Assembly (NCBI GenBank): GCA_035654775.1
Contig: DASRWB010000032.1
Span: forward strand, 1 to 64,000
Direction of reading: 5' to 3'
From: HKST-UBA85 sp035654775
GTDB lineage: Bacteria; Bacteroidota; Bacteroidia; Flavobacteriales; Flavobacteriaceae
Length of the DNA: 64,000 nt
Every line of letters begins with the position of its first letter. Position 1 is the first letter of the stretch. Below are positions 51,457 to 60,728 of the stretch, in pieces. The translations under genes and the position numbers were made by a program. A model generated the notes under the pieces. The model was not told where the DNA came from, ran no database searches, and saw nothing but the letters and a program-made list of their open reading frames with translations.

Positions 51457-52632
51457 ATGAAAAAACTACTACTTCTTTCCGTAATTTTTATTGTACTGTT
51501 TTCCTGTGGTGGAAGAAGACAAATGGAAAAAGCATTGTATAGCGGCAATTACGACCAAGCCATTACAACAGCACTTCGCAAACTGGATACAAATAAAGAC
51601 AAAAAAAGAAAATATGCCTATATAGCTATGCTACAAGAGGCTTATACTAAAGTGACCCAGCGCGATTTAGAGCAAATTGAGCGCTTAAAAACGGATGGCA
51701 ACCCTGAAAACTACAAAAGCATATACAACTTATACGTGAATATGAATGCCAGACAAGAAGCCATAAAGCCTTTACTACCCTTGCGAATTAACGGTAAAGA
51801 AGTAGCTTTCAGGTTAAATGATTACACAAATGATATTGTAGCCGTTAAAGCTGAACTTCTACCCTATGAATATGACAATGCCGTAAACTTACTCTCAAGC
51901 AATAATAAACTCACTTTAAGAGAAGCCTACCGCAAACTGAAGTATATTGAAAATGTACATCCTAATTACAGAGACGTACGGAACCTTATGGATGAAGCTC
52001 ACTTTAAAGGAACTGATTTTGTATTAGTCAGCATAGAAAATCAAACACGGCAAATTATTCCTGGACGTCTCGAAGAAGATTTACTAAATTTTGATACTTA
52101 CGGACTAAACCATTTCTGGACGGTTTATCACGCACAACCTTATGATGAAATCGCTTACGATTATGCCATGACGTTACAACTAAAGCGAATCAATATATTG
52201 CCTGAGCGCATAGTCAACAACCAGCATTTACGTTCCAAAGAAATTGTAGACGGCTGGAAATATCAACTCGACGATGCAGGGAATGTAGTGAAAGACAGTT
52301 TAGGGAACGATATAAAAATTGATAATATAATTACGGTAAAAGCCCGAGTTTTTGAAGTAATTCAATCAAAAGAAGCTCAGGTTTTTGGTGATGTGGTGTA
52401 TTTTGACTTAAAGTTAAATCAGCGTTTACAATCATTTCCGCTAAGCAGTGGCTATATTTTTGAAAACCGTTTTGCTACTTTCAGAGGTGATGAAAGAGCC
52501 CTAAATCATTACGATTTGGAATTAATCAATAACCGTCGTATTCCTTTTCCCAGTAACGAACAAATGGTGTATGACACCGGTGAAGACCTTAAACTTAAAC
52601 TCAAAGAAATTATAAATTCAGCACCCTTTTAA
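51457..52632 (+). CDS. Lipoprotein with TPR-like N-terminal region
   Basis: 391 residues. A lipobox LFSC leads into a helical segment (MEKALYSGNYDQAITTALRKL and KRKYAYIAMLQEAYTKV) that looks like tetratricopeptide helices, then a mixed alpha/beta domain (FVLVSIENQTRQIIPGRLEEDL) and a C-terminal beta region (NITVK-type strands around ITVKARVFEVIQSKEAQVFG). I do not recognise a named family. No catalytic motif is visible. It ends at a strong terminator and has its own untranslated leader. Confidence 0.78.
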   Translation: MKKLLLLSVIFIVLFSCGGRRQMEKALYSGNYDQAITTALRKLDTNKDKKRKYAYIAMLQEAYTKVTQRDLEQIERLKTDGNPENYKSIYNLYVNMNARQEAIKPLLPLRINGKEVAFRLNDYTNDIVAVKAELLPYEYDNAVNLLSSNNKLTLREAYRKLKYIENVHPNYRDVRNLMDEAHFKGTDFVLVSIENQTRQIIPGRLEEDLLNFDTYGLNHFWTVYHAQPYDEIAYDYAMTLQLKRINILPERIVNNQHLRSKEIVDGWKYQLDDAGNVVKDSLGNDIKIDNIITVKARVFEVIQSKEAQVFGDVVYFDLKLNQRLQSFPLSSGYIFENRFATFRGDERALNHYDLELINNRRIPFPSNEQMVYDTGEDLKLKLKEIINSAPF

Positions 52633-52636
52633 AACA

Positions 52637-52674
52637 AAAAAAAAACGTTTCAATATTGAAACGTTTTTTTTGTA
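52637..52674. terminator. Bidirectional terminator
   Basis: AAAAACGTTTCAATATTGAAACGTTTTT is a perfect palindrome flanked by longer A and T runs, between the convergent lipoprotein and DUF885 genes. Confidence 0.88.
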
Positions 52675-52678
52675 AACA

Positions 52679-54466
52679 TTACTTTGAAGCTATCCAGACA
52701 TCTATCTTTTCTTCTAAAAGCTGTAAGGGTATGCAGCCGGTTTCAAGTATTTCGTTGTGAAATTCCCGTATATCAAAAGCATCACCCAAAGCTTTTTCGG
52801 CTTTGTCTCTAAGTGCTATAATTTTAAGCTGTCCTATTTTGTATGACAAGGCTTGTCCCGGATTGGCCATATAGCGTTCTATTTCACTTTCAATGCTGGC
52901 TGCATCTTCTGCTTCGTTCTCTAAAGAGTATTGAATAGCTTGTTCTCTAGTCCAGCCTTTGGCATGTATGCCTGTATCTACAACCAGGCGTATGGCTCGG
53001 TGTATTTCACTGCTGAGCATTCCAAAATACTGGTACGGATCTTTGTATAACCCCAATTCTGTTCCCATAGATTCGGTATATAGTGCCCAACCTTCACCAT
53101 AAGCACTGTACCACAGTGTTTTTCTGAAATCGGGCAAGTCTTCATTTTCCTGAGCCAGCGAAATCTGGAAGTGATGTCCGGGTATGGCTTCGTGTAAAAA
53201 CAAATCTTCTTTGTCAAAAATATTATATGAAGTTACATCGGGAATGGGTGTGTAAAAAATTCCGGGTCGTGTTCCGTCTAAAGATCCGGGACTGTAATTT
53301 GCAGCCGCTGATTTTTCTCTAAATGGTTCTGTACGTCTAACCTCAAAAGGCGTTTTAGGTTGCTTGTCGAACAGTTTGTCTATTTGAGGTTTCATTACTT
53401 GATGAATACTGTCATACCATGCAATAACTTGCGAGCGCTCGGTAAAGGGCATTAATTTTTTGTTTTCTCGTACATGGTCAAAAAAGGCATTTAGGTCTCC
53501 ATCAAAACCTACTTGCTTTTTAACAGCTTCCATTTCTCCTCGAATTCTTGCCACTTCGTTTAATCCCAATTGGTGAATTTCTTCTGCAGTCATGGAGGTT
53601 GTCGTGTATTTTTTTATTTGATGCTGGTAATATGCTTCGCCTAGTGGCGTGTCCGCAATGCCACTGGTTTCTCTACCTGCCGGTAAGTACACTTCTTTCA
53701 GGAAAGTAGTCATTTCTTGATGTGCCGGGATAATTTTATCCTTTACCATTGCGGTGTATGTTTCGGTTAAAGCCTTTTTATCTTCTGCTGAAAAGGCTTC
53801 CGGAAAATTTTTCGCCGGTGAAAAATAAAGATTCTCCTCAACCGCACCTGTAGCTAAACTTTCAAATTGCGGGATTACTTTAACAATCAACGATTTTGGC
53901 AATACATATCCGGAGCTCATTCCTTTTTGCATGTTTTCCTTTGCGCTGTTTAACCAAATCAGGTAATCATCAACTCTCTTTAACCAGTTGTTGTAGTCTT
54001 CAACCGTCTTAAAAGGTTGCGCCGTGGTTCCTGATGCATACTGGTTAAAATCTAAATTTTTAGACCACATTTGGTCTATGGGCATTAAATCTTTATTAAA
54101 CTTAAAATCGTCTATATTGATTGTGCAATCCCAAAGCAAAACCGCTTTGCTCATTTGTTCAGTAGTTGAAAGCATGGAATCCGGGATAGCTTCAAGTGCA
54201 TTTTTATATTTGTTGTAATACGCTTTTGTTTTTTCTTTGTGTTCTTTTGATAAAAAATTAGGAAATACATCGTTGTATCTGTTATCTCCGGCATCGGTGG
54301 CTTTTGTAGGGTTTAGCTTTAGGCCTTCTTCATTGTAATCGTTTAAAAGTTTAGCGAAAGATTCGCTTACTGCTTTTTTTTCAGCTAATTGAGAGTCTTC
54401 TTTTTGATCGTTTTTACAGGAAAATAGTACCGTTAAAATAAGACCTAAATAAAGTATACGTATCAT
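52679..54466 (-). CDS. DUF885 family lipoprotein, putative metallohydrolase
   Basis: A 595-residue lipoprotein (lipobox LFSC). DUF885 proteins are distantly related to zinc peptidases of the M2/M3-like fold. The key motif LHEAIPGHHFQISLAQEN (about 425-442) contains an HExxxH-type arrangement, and further helices such as SAYGEGWALYTESMG carry conserved glutamates. The N-half is helical (ALEAIPDSMLSTTEQMSKAV). It is probably a periplasmic peptidase, but activity has not been shown for most members. It has a full -7 box upstream. Confidence 0.88.
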   Translation of the reverse strand: MIRILYLGLILTVLFSCKNDQKEDSQLAEKKAVSESFAKLLNDYNEEGLKLNPTKATDAGDNRYNDVFPNFLSKEHKEKTKAYYNKYKNALEAIPDSMLSTTEQMSKAVLLWDCTINIDDFKFNKDLMPIDQMWSKNLDFNQYASGTTAQPFKTVEDYNNWLKRVDDYLIWLNSAKENMQKGMSSGYVLPKSLIVKVIPQFESLATGAVEENLYFSPAKNFPEAFSAEDKKALTETYTAMVKDKIIPAHQEMTTFLKEVYLPAGRETSGIADTPLGEAYYQHQIKKYTTTSMTAEEIHQLGLNEVARIRGEMEAVKKQVGFDGDLNAFFDHVRENKKLMPFTERSQVIAWYDSIHQVMKPQIDKLFDKQPKTPFEVRRTEPFREKSAAANYSPGSLDGTRPGIFYTPIPDVTSYNIFDKEDLFLHEAIPGHHFQISLAQENEDLPDFRKTLWYSAYGEGWALYTESMGTELGLYKDPYQYFGMLSSEIHRAIRLVVDTGIHAKGWTREQAIQYSLENEAEDAASIESEIERYMANPGQALSYKIGQLKIIALRDKAEKALGDAFDIREFHNEILETGCIPLQLLEEKIDVWIASK

Positions 54467-54492
54467 ATTATAAGTGTTTTTTTAAAGAATTC

Positions 54493-54500
54493 CAAATATA
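54493..54500 (-). promoter_or_regulatory. Putative -7 box for the DUF885 gene
   Basis: Minus-strand TATATTTG, 26 bases before ATG 54466. Confidence 0.5.
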
Positions 54501-54551
54501 CAAATCTTAGTAAACCTAAAATTTATATTAAAACACTTTAACATTATCCCA

Positions 54552-54944
54552 TTAAGAAATAGCTGTCAAAAGGTCTAGCTCATTTATCGCACCATGACTT
54601 GCATGAACAATGACCTTTTCTTGTTTTATTACCAGAAGTTGTGGAGATTCGTGAATAACCTTAAACCGCGTGGAAACTGCATTAGAAATATCGCGATAGT
54701 ACAGCAAATCTAAATAATATAAATCGGCCTCGTTTTCTTTGAGAGTGTACGCCGTTTCAAATTGCTTTTTTACCATACGCGAAATACCACAGCGTGTGGA
54801 ATGCTTAAACAGCAACTGTGGCTTAGTTTTACTGGCTTCCACAATAGCATCCAACTGATTTATATTGTCCAAAGGTACCCAAGGAGCTTTTACTACTTTT
54901 TGATTGTTATCACGCTGTTTGAGTATATTCTTAAATAAAGACAT
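54552..54944 (-). CDS. ytxJ: YtxJ-type monothiol thioredoxin-fold protein
   Basis: A 130-residue protein from ATG 54944; a TTG twelve codons earlier is also in frame. It resembles YtxJ/BrxC, monothiol bacilliredoxins that remove bacillithiol from protein cysteines. LLFKHSTRCGISRMVKKQFE has the single active-site cysteine in a TRCGIS context, and ESPQLLVIKQEKV is the cis-Pro region. It implies bacillithiol or a similar thiol in this organism, which is known for parts of Bacteroidota. It is divergent from clpB, with an inverted repeat between the two. Confidence 0.85.
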   Translation of the reverse strand: MSLFKNILKQRDNNQKVVKAPWVPLDNINQLDAIVEASKTKPQLLFKHSTRCGISRMVKKQFETAYTLKENEADLYYLDLLYYRDISNAVSTRFKVIHESPQLLVIKQEKVIVHASHGAINELDLLTAIS

Positions 54945-54989
54945 AAAAACTTTTTTAAATTCAGTCGAACTTTTGGCCAATACTTACAA

Positions 54990-55006
54990 ACTGACTTAAA
55001 GTCAGT
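54990..55006. promoter_or_regulatory. Inverted repeat between ytxJ and clpB
   Basis: ACTGACT (54990-54996) and AGTCAGT (55000-55006) are exact reverse complements with a TAA spacer, a 17-base operator-like site. It lies 46 bases upstream of the ytxJ start and 82 bases upstream of clpB, so it could control either or both. It is not a CIRCE element. Confidence 0.45.
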
Positions 55007-55087
55007 AATAATCAATTGTTTAACGTCATTTTGTCTTGCTTTTGACTCTGGTAAGATTATTGACTGTTTCCTTAAAAAATCAATAAG

Positions 55088-57697
55088 ATGAACTTTAACA
55101 ATTATACCCTAAAATCACAAGAAACCATACAGCAAGCCCAACAACTTGCTCAGGCCTATGGACATCAGCAAATAGAAAACGAACACTTATTTAAAGCACT
55201 GACAGAAGTAGACGAAAATGTATTACCCTTCATTTTAAAAAAACTAAATGTAAATACCTCTACTTTAACACAAGCTGTAGAAAAACAATTGGAAAGTCTT
55301 CCAAAAGTTACCGGAACGGATATCATGCTTTCTCGCGAAGCTGGCAAAACACTTAATGAAGCCACTATTATTGCAAAAAAAATGAATGATGAGTATGTTT
55401 CTGTAGAACATTTGCTTATTGCTATTTTTAAATCCAACAGCAAGATAGCTCAAATGCTTAAAGACCAAGGAGTCACAGAAAAAGAACTACAAGCTGCAAT
55501 TAACGAACTGCGTAAAGGTAGCAGAGTAACCTCACAAAGTCAAGAAGAAACCTACAATGCCTTGAGCAAATACGCAAAAAACTTAAATCAACTGGCTCGC
55601 GACGGAAAACTCGATCCTGTAATTGGCAGAGATGAAGAAATACGCCGAATATTACAAATTCTATCCCGCAGAACCAAAAACAACCCTATTTTGGTGGGTG
55701 AACCAGGTACCGGTAAAACCGCCATTGCAGAAGGTATGGCGCACAGAATTGTAGATGGTGATGTACCTGAAAACCTAAAAGATAAACAAATTTTCGCCCT
55801 AGATATGGGTGCGCTCATTGCCGGTGCAAAATACAAAGGTGAATTTGAAGAACGCCTTAAAGCTGTGGTAAAAGAAGTAACTACCAGCGAAGGAGACATT
55901 GTATTATTCATTGATGAAATCCATACTTTGGTAGGTGCAGGAAAAAGCGAAGGTGCTATGGATGCTGCTAACATTTTAAAACCGGCATTAGCTCGAGGCG
56001 AACTGCGTGCTATTGGTGCGACTACCCTTGACGAATATCAAAAGTACTTTGAAAAAGACAAAGCACTAGAAAGACGTTTTCAAAAAGTAAGGGTTGATGA
56101 ACCCGATACTGAAAGCGCCATTTCCATCCTTAGAGGCATAAAGGAAAAATATGAAACACATCATAAAGTTCGTATCAAAGACGAAGCTATAATTGGTGCC
56201 GTAGAGCTATCAGAAAGATACATCACTAACAGGTTTTTGCCCGATAAAGCCATTGACCTTATAGATGAAGCGGCTTCTAAGCTACGCATGGAAATCAACT
56301 CTAAGCCTGAAGAATTAGACGTATTAGACCGAAAAATTATGCAGTTGGAAATAGAAATTGAAGCCATAAAAAGAGAAAAAGATGAAACAAAACTAAAAAA
56401 CTTAAATGCAGAGTTAGCCAATCTCAAAGAAGAACGAAACGAAATAAACGCCAAGTGGAAAAGTGAAAAAGAAGTGGTAGACCACATTCAGGAAACCAAA
56501 ATGGCTATTGAAAACTACAAGTTGGAAGCCGAACGAGCCGAACGCGAAGGCAATTACGGTAAAGTAGCCGAGTTACGATACGGTAAAATCAAAGAAGCTC
56601 AGGAAAAACTGGATGCATTACAAAAAGAACTACAGGAAAATCAAAGCGGACATTCTTTAATAAAAGAAGAAGTAACCTATGAAGACATTGCTGAAGTTGT
56701 AGCAAAATGGACAGGCATTCCCGTTACCAAAATGATACAAAGCGAGCGCGAAAAGCTACTGAAGCTGGAAGACGAACTCCACAAACGCGTAGTAGGACAA
56801 GACGAAGCTATAGTAGCCGTAAGTGATGCTGTACGCAGAAGCCGTGCAGGTTTACAAAACCCACACAAGCCCATAGGAACCTTTCTCTTTTTAGGCACTA
56901 CGGGTGTAGGTAAAACCGAACTGGCAAAAGCACTGGCTGAATATCTATTTGATGATGAAAATGCTATGACTCGAATAGACATGAGTGAATATCAAGAACG
57001 TCATTCGGTGAGCCGTTTAGTAGGCGCGCCTCCAGGATACGTAGGCTATGACGAAGGCGGTCAACTTACGGAAGCCGTCAGACGCAAACCCTATTCTGTA
57101 GTATTATTGGATGAAATTGAAAAAGCACATCCGGATACTTTTAACATCTTGCTTCAGGTTTTAGATGAAGGTCGACTAACAGATAATAAAGGGCGCATTG
57201 CCGATTTTAAAAACACCATAATTATCATGACTTCTAACATGGGTAGTCAAATCATTCAAGAGCGCTTTGAGGCTATAAAAGACCTAGAAAGTGCCATTGA
57301 AGCTGCCAGAATAGACGTGCTTGGGCTTTTAAAACAATCCATAAGACCAGAGTTTTTAAACCGTATAGATGATGTTATTATGTTTACGCCGTTAAGCAAG
57401 GAAAACATCAACGAAATTGTAGGTTTACAATTAAAAGCCGTAACAAAACTTTTAGCCAAACAACACATCACTTTTGATGCTACTCAAGAAGCTATAGATT
57501 ACTTAGCCAGTAAAGGATACAATCCCGAGTATGGTGCCAGACCGGTAAAAAGAGTCATTCAAAAAGAAGTAATGAATGCGTTAAGTAAAGAAATTCTATC
57601 GGGAAGTATTACCACAGACAGTATTATCCTGTTGGACTCTTTTGACAATAAACTGGTTTTTAGAAATCAAAACAATCTGGTAGCCGAAGAACTTTAA
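55088..57697 (+). CDS. clpB: ATP-dependent disaggregase ClpB
   Basis: An 869-residue AAA+ chaperone that frees proteins from aggregates with DnaK. It has an N-terminal Clp repeat domain (ESQETIQQAQQLAQ-like; YGHQQIENEHLFKAL), NBD1 with GEPGTGKTA, LFIDEIHTLVGAG and the sensor region, the M-domain coiled coil (about 405-525), NBD2 with GTTGVGKTELAKALAE and LLDEIEKAHP, and the C-terminal small domain. All Walker and arginine-finger segments are in place. The C-terminal tail is slightly longer than usual. I see no typical TAnnTTTG box, so regulation may use another sigma factor. Confidence 0.96.
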   Translation: MNFNNYTLKSQETIQQAQQLAQAYGHQQIENEHLFKALTEVDENVLPFILKKLNVNTSTLTQAVEKQLESLPKVTGTDIMLSREAGKTLNEATIIAKKMNDEYVSVEHLLIAIFKSNSKIAQMLKDQGVTEKELQAAINELRKGSRVTSQSQEETYNALSKYAKNLNQLARDGKLDPVIGRDEEIRRILQILSRRTKNNPILVGEPGTGKTAIAEGMAHRIVDGDVPENLKDKQIFALDMGALIAGAKYKGEFEERLKAVVKEVTTSEGDIVLFIDEIHTLVGAGKSEGAMDAANILKPALARGELRAIGATTLDEYQKYFEKDKALERRFQKVRVDEPDTESAISILRGIKEKYETHHKVRIKDEAIIGAVELSERYITNRFLPDKAIDLIDEAASKLRMEINSKPEELDVLDRKIMQLEIEIEAIKREKDETKLKNLNAELANLKEERNEINAKWKSEKEVVDHIQETKMAIENYKLEAERAEREGNYGKVAELRYGKIKEAQEKLDALQKELQENQSGHSLIKEEVTYEDIAEVVAKWTGIPVTKMIQSEREKLLKLEDELHKRVVGQDEAIVAVSDAVRRSRAGLQNPHKPIGTFLFLGTTGVGKTELAKALAEYLFDDENAMTRIDMSEYQERHSVSRLVGAPPGYVGYDEGGQLTEAVRRKPYSVVLLDEIEKAHPDTFNILLQVLDEGRLTDNKGRIADFKNTIIIMTSNMGSQIIQERFEAIKDLESAIEAARIDVLGLLKQSIRPEFLNRIDDVIMFTPLSKENINEIVGLQLKAVTKLLAKQHITFDATQEAIDYLASKGYNPEYGARPVKRVIQKEVMNALSKEILSGSITTDSIILLDSFDNKLVFRNQNNLVAEEL

Positions 57698-57734
57698 TTT
57701 TTATAGTAAAATTAGTTTGTTAATTAGTATGTTA

Positions 57735-57780
57735 GAAAAGTGGCGTATTTTTTAAAAAATTGCGCCACTTTTCATTTTCA
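57735..57780. terminator. Hairpin after clpB
   Basis: GAAAAGTGGCG and TGCGCCACTTTTC pair across a 16-base A/T spacer, followed by ATTTTC. It fits the end of the clpB transcript. Confidence 0.7.
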
Positions 57781-57820
57781 GAAAAATTGTACTTACTTTA
57801 TACCCGTTAAAAACCTTTTT

Positions 57821-58681
57821 ATGAAATATTTATTTACCCTAGTTTCTGTTTTAGCTATTTATTCAACCACCAGAAGTCAGGCGTTAGAAAACACACTGCT
57901 GTGGAAGATATCCGGAAATGATATAGAGGAACCTAGTTATTTATTTGGCACCATTCATATATCATGTGATGCCACCTTAAATGAACAAGTTACGCAGGCA
58001 CTTGATGCAACCACTCTCTTGGTTTTAGAAATAGACATGGACGATCCGGCAATGCCAATGAACATGATGAAACTTATGAATATGAAAGAAAAACAAAGCT
58101 TAAGTCAGCTGTTAAATAAAGAAGATTACCAGCTACTTCATCAGTTTTACAAAGAACAATTTGGCATAAATATAGAGGCCATGCACACCGTAAAGCCATT
58201 TTTTTTAAGTGCCATGATTTATCCAAAACTATTAGACTGTCCAACCCAGTCATTGGAAACCGAACTTGTAAAAGTAGCACACAGTCAAAATGAAGAAGTG
58301 TTAGGCCTTGAAACAATAGAAGACCAAATGTCAATTTTTGATGAAATTCCTTATGAAGAGCAAGTTTCAGAGCTTTTAAAAAGTGTAAAAGACAGCCTGA
58401 AAACCGATAAAGAAAACTTCACAAAAATGTTGGAAATCTACAAAAAACAAGACCTAAGCGCTATGGTAAACCTAATTATGGAAGACACCACAGCAACCAC
58501 AGCCAAATACGCAGACAAACTATTGATTGACAGAAACCAAAAGTGGATTCCCAAAATTATTGAATTTACCAGGAAAAAACCTACTTTTTTTGGAGTTGGT
58601 GCCGGTCATTTAGGTGGAGAATTTGGTGTAATTAATCTGTTAAAAGCCAAAGGATACACCTTAACACCCATTTATAATTAG
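57821..58681 (+). CDS. TraB/GumN family protein
   Basis: A 286-residue protein from ATG 57821; the longer frame would include the terminator, so it is rejected. A signal peptide (YLFTLVSVLAIYSTTRSQA) is followed by the TraB/GumN domain with the characteristic LWKISGNDIEEPSYLFGTIHI opening, a catalytic-type Glu/His set and the C-terminal GAGHLGGEFGVINLLKAKGY motif. Some members are manganese-dependent peptidases (the Tiki group resembles this family). It is probably periplasmic; the substrate is unknown. Confidence 0.88.
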   Translation: MKYLFTLVSVLAIYSTTRSQALENTLLWKISGNDIEEPSYLFGTIHISCDATLNEQVTQALDATTLLVLEIDMDDPAMPMNMMKLMNMKEKQSLSQLLNKEDYQLLHQFYKEQFGINIEAMHTVKPFFLSAMIYPKLLDCPTQSLETELVKVAHSQNEEVLGLETIEDQMSIFDEIPYEEQVSELLKSVKDSLKTDKENFTKMLEIYKKQDLSAMVNLIMEDTTATTAKYADKLLIDRNQKWIPKIIEFTRKKPTFFGVGAGHLGGEFGVINLLKAKGYTLTPIYN

Positions 58682-58769
58682 CATATTTTTTTTAAAAATA
58701 GAATCAATAAATCATTTTTTTTTACGTTATTTAATCTAAGTAATACGCTTACATAAAAAGAATATTATT

Positions 58770-58777
58770 TAACTTTG
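58770..58777 (+). promoter_or_regulatory. Putative -7 box for the deoC operon
   Basis: TAACTTTG matches TAnnTTTG, 57 bases before ATG 58835. Confidence 0.5.
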
Positions 58778-58834
58778 CAATAAACTAACCCCAAGTTTAC
58801 TCAAAAAAAGTTTAAAATTTAATTTACTTAACCT

Positions 58835-59500
58835 ATGAACATTAATCAATACATAGACCATACGCTTTTAAGACAAGATGCCACAGAAAAAGACATTGTA
58901 AATTTATGCAAAGAAGCCATTCAGCATCAATTCTATGCTGTGTGTGTGAATAGTGGCTACGTTAAACTCGCAAAAGAACTTTTAAAAAATTCAAATGTAA
59001 AAATATGCAGTGTAGTAGGGTTTCCTTTAGGAGCCAGTTCCACAAATGCAAAAGTTTTTGAAGCCGAGCAAGCCGTAAAAGACGGAGCTCACGAAATAGA
59101 TATGGTTATGAATATAGGTTTACTTAAAAGTAGAAACTATGTGGCTGTATTAAAAGACATTGCTGATGTAAAATTAGCCATTAAAAGAATTCCTCTGAAA
59201 GTAATTATAGAAATAAGCGAATTGTCTAAAAACGAAATTATAAAAGCAAGTGAAATTTGCCTGGATGCAAAAGCCGATTTTGTTAAAACCTCAACCGGAT
59301 TTTCCAAAGGTGGCGCTACACTTACCGCTGTAAGAATTATTAAAAAAACCGTGAAAGACAATGCCAAAATTAAAGCCTCCGGAGGAATAAAAGACTTTGA
59401 AACCGCCATGAAATATATAAACAATGGTGCTGACAGACTGGGAACTTCATCCGGAATTGCCATTGTAACCAACAAAAAACTATCCCTAGCCGAATATTAA
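58835..59500 (+). CDS. deoC: Deoxyribose-phosphate aldolase
   Basis: A 221-residue class I aldolase splitting deoxyribose-5-phosphate into glyceraldehyde-3-P and acetaldehyde. The TIM barrel carries HEIDMVMNIG (proton-relay Asp), the Schiff-base lysine in DFVKTSTGFSKGGAT and the second lysine in KASGGIKDFETA. All three catalytic residues are present. deoD begins directly at the next base, so purine deoxynucleosides are likely to be taken through PNP, a phosphopentomutase and this enzyme; the mutase is not in the window. Confidence 0.96.
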   Translation: MNINQYIDHTLLRQDATEKDIVNLCKEAIQHQFYAVCVNSGYVKLAKELLKNSNVKICSVVGFPLGASSTNAKVFEAEQAVKDGAHEIDMVMNIGLLKSRNYVAVLKDIADVKLAIKRIPLKVIIEISELSKNEIIKASEICLDAKADFVKTSTGFSKGGATLTAVRIIKKTVKDNAKIKASGGIKDFETAMKYINNGADRLGTSSGIAIVTNKKLSLAEY

Positions 59501-60199
59501 ATGAGTGTACATATTGCCGCAAAACAAGGAGACATAGCCGAAACCATTTTATTGCCCGGAGATCCATTAAGAGCCAAATGGATTTCAGAAACTTTTTTAA
59601 AAGATACTTTTTGTTTTAACGAAATTAGAGGCATGTATGGCTTTACCGGCATGTACAACGGTAAACGTGTTTCTGTTATGGGAACCGGAATGGGTGTTCC
59701 CAGTATTTCCATCTATGCTCATGAACTAATAACTGAATACAAGGTTAAAAATCTTATTCGGGTAGGCAGTTCGGGCTCCTACCAAAAAGATGTAAAAATA
59801 CGCGACATTGTTTTGGCCATGGCTGCTTCCTCCAATTCAGGAGTTAACGAACTTCGATTTGGTGGTGCCGACTATGCACCCACTGCAAATTTTGGTCTGT
59901 TCATGAAAGCCGTAGAAGCCGCTAAGAAAAAAAACATTCCTATCAAAGCCGGAAATGTGTTCACCAGTGATGAATTTTATGCTGATGACTTCGAATCTTA
60001 TAAAAAATGGTCAAAATTTGGAGTTCTTTGTGTAGAAATGGAAACCGCGGGACTTTATACCGTTGCGGCAAAACACAATGTAAATGCGCTTACCATCCTA
60101 ACCATATCCGATTCTCTAGTAACCGGCGAACGCACAACAAGTCAAGAGCGCGAAACTACTTTTAAAGAAATGGTAGAAATTGCATTAGAATTAGCCTAA
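59501..60199 (+). CDS. deoD: Purine-nucleoside phosphorylase (DeoD type)
   Basis: A 232-residue hexameric-type PNP that splits purine (deoxy)nucleosides with phosphate. SVHIAAKQGDIAETILLPGDPLRAK is the family opening, MGTGMGVPSISIYAHEL the phosphate-binding loop, VGSSGSYQKDV the base region and CVEMETAGLYTVAA the ribose/base-binding helix (with Glu). It starts on the base after deoC's stop, so the two are translated from one message. Confidence 0.95.
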   Translation: MSVHIAAKQGDIAETILLPGDPLRAKWISETFLKDTFCFNEIRGMYGFTGMYNGKRVSVMGTGMGVPSISIYAHELITEYKVKNLIRVGSSGSYQKDVKIRDIVLAMAASSNSGVNELRFGGADYAPTANFGLFMKAVEAAKKKNIPIKAGNVFTSDEFYADDFESYKKWSKFGVLCVEMETAGLYTVAAKHNVNALTILTISDSLVTGERTTSQERETTFKEMVEIALELA

Positions 60200-60205
60200 T
60201 CAATC

Positions 60206-60715
60206 ATGAAAACTAGAACACTCTTTTGTTTCACTTTTTTATTTTTAGTCACTCTTTGTTATTCACAAAACACAACAAATAGTACCACAACTTATTTCTT
60301 TATACGACATGCAGAAAAAGAAGAAAGTAATACTAAAAACAGTAATCCACACCTCTCTGAAGAAGGAAAAAAACGCGCCATCAAATGGAGTAACTATTTT
60401 ACGAACATCAACTTTGATGCCATCTACAGTACAAACTACCATCGTACTATAGAAACCGCAAAACCTACAGCACAAAAAAATCAGCTGGCACTTACTTTTT
60501 ATAACCCGCTTCAAGTAAATGTGGAAACCTTTCTGGAAGAAACTAAAGGAAAGACAGTACTTGTCGTAGGTCACAGCAATACCATTCCGCGATTGGTAAA
60601 CCACATTCTCGGCGAAGAAAAATATCCGGACATAAGCGAAAACAACAACGGAAACCTGTATATTCTAACACTAATTGATAATACCGTAAGCGATGTCTTA
60701 CTCAGCATTAATTAG
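60206..60715 (+). CDS. Histidine phosphatase-family protein, exported
   Basis: A 169-residue protein with a signal peptide (TLFCFTFLFLVTLCYSQ). The branch-1 histidine phosphatase core is FIRHAEKEES (nucleophile His in RHAE), a NYHRTIETAKPTAQ segment with conserved Arg, and VVGHSNTIPRLVN with the second His. It is close to SixA or small phosphoglycerate mutase-like proteins, but the signal peptide places it outside the cytoplasm. The substrate is unknown. It follows deoD by 6 bases. Confidence 0.9.
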   Translation: MKTRTLFCFTFLFLVTLCYSQNTTNSTTTYFFIRHAEKEESNTKNSNPHLSEEGKKRAIKWSNYFTNINFDAIYSTNYHRTIETAKPTAQKNQLALTFYNPLQVNVETFLEETKGKTVLVVGHSNTIPRLVNHILGEEKYPDISENNNGNLYILTLIDNTVSDVLLSIN

Positions 60716-60728
60716 TTATCTTTAACTC

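Noticed and set aside
57740..57820. Upstream extension of the TraB/GumN protein by 27 codons
   Set aside because: The extension covers the clpB terminator hairpin and would bury the signal peptide behind an unrelated stretch.
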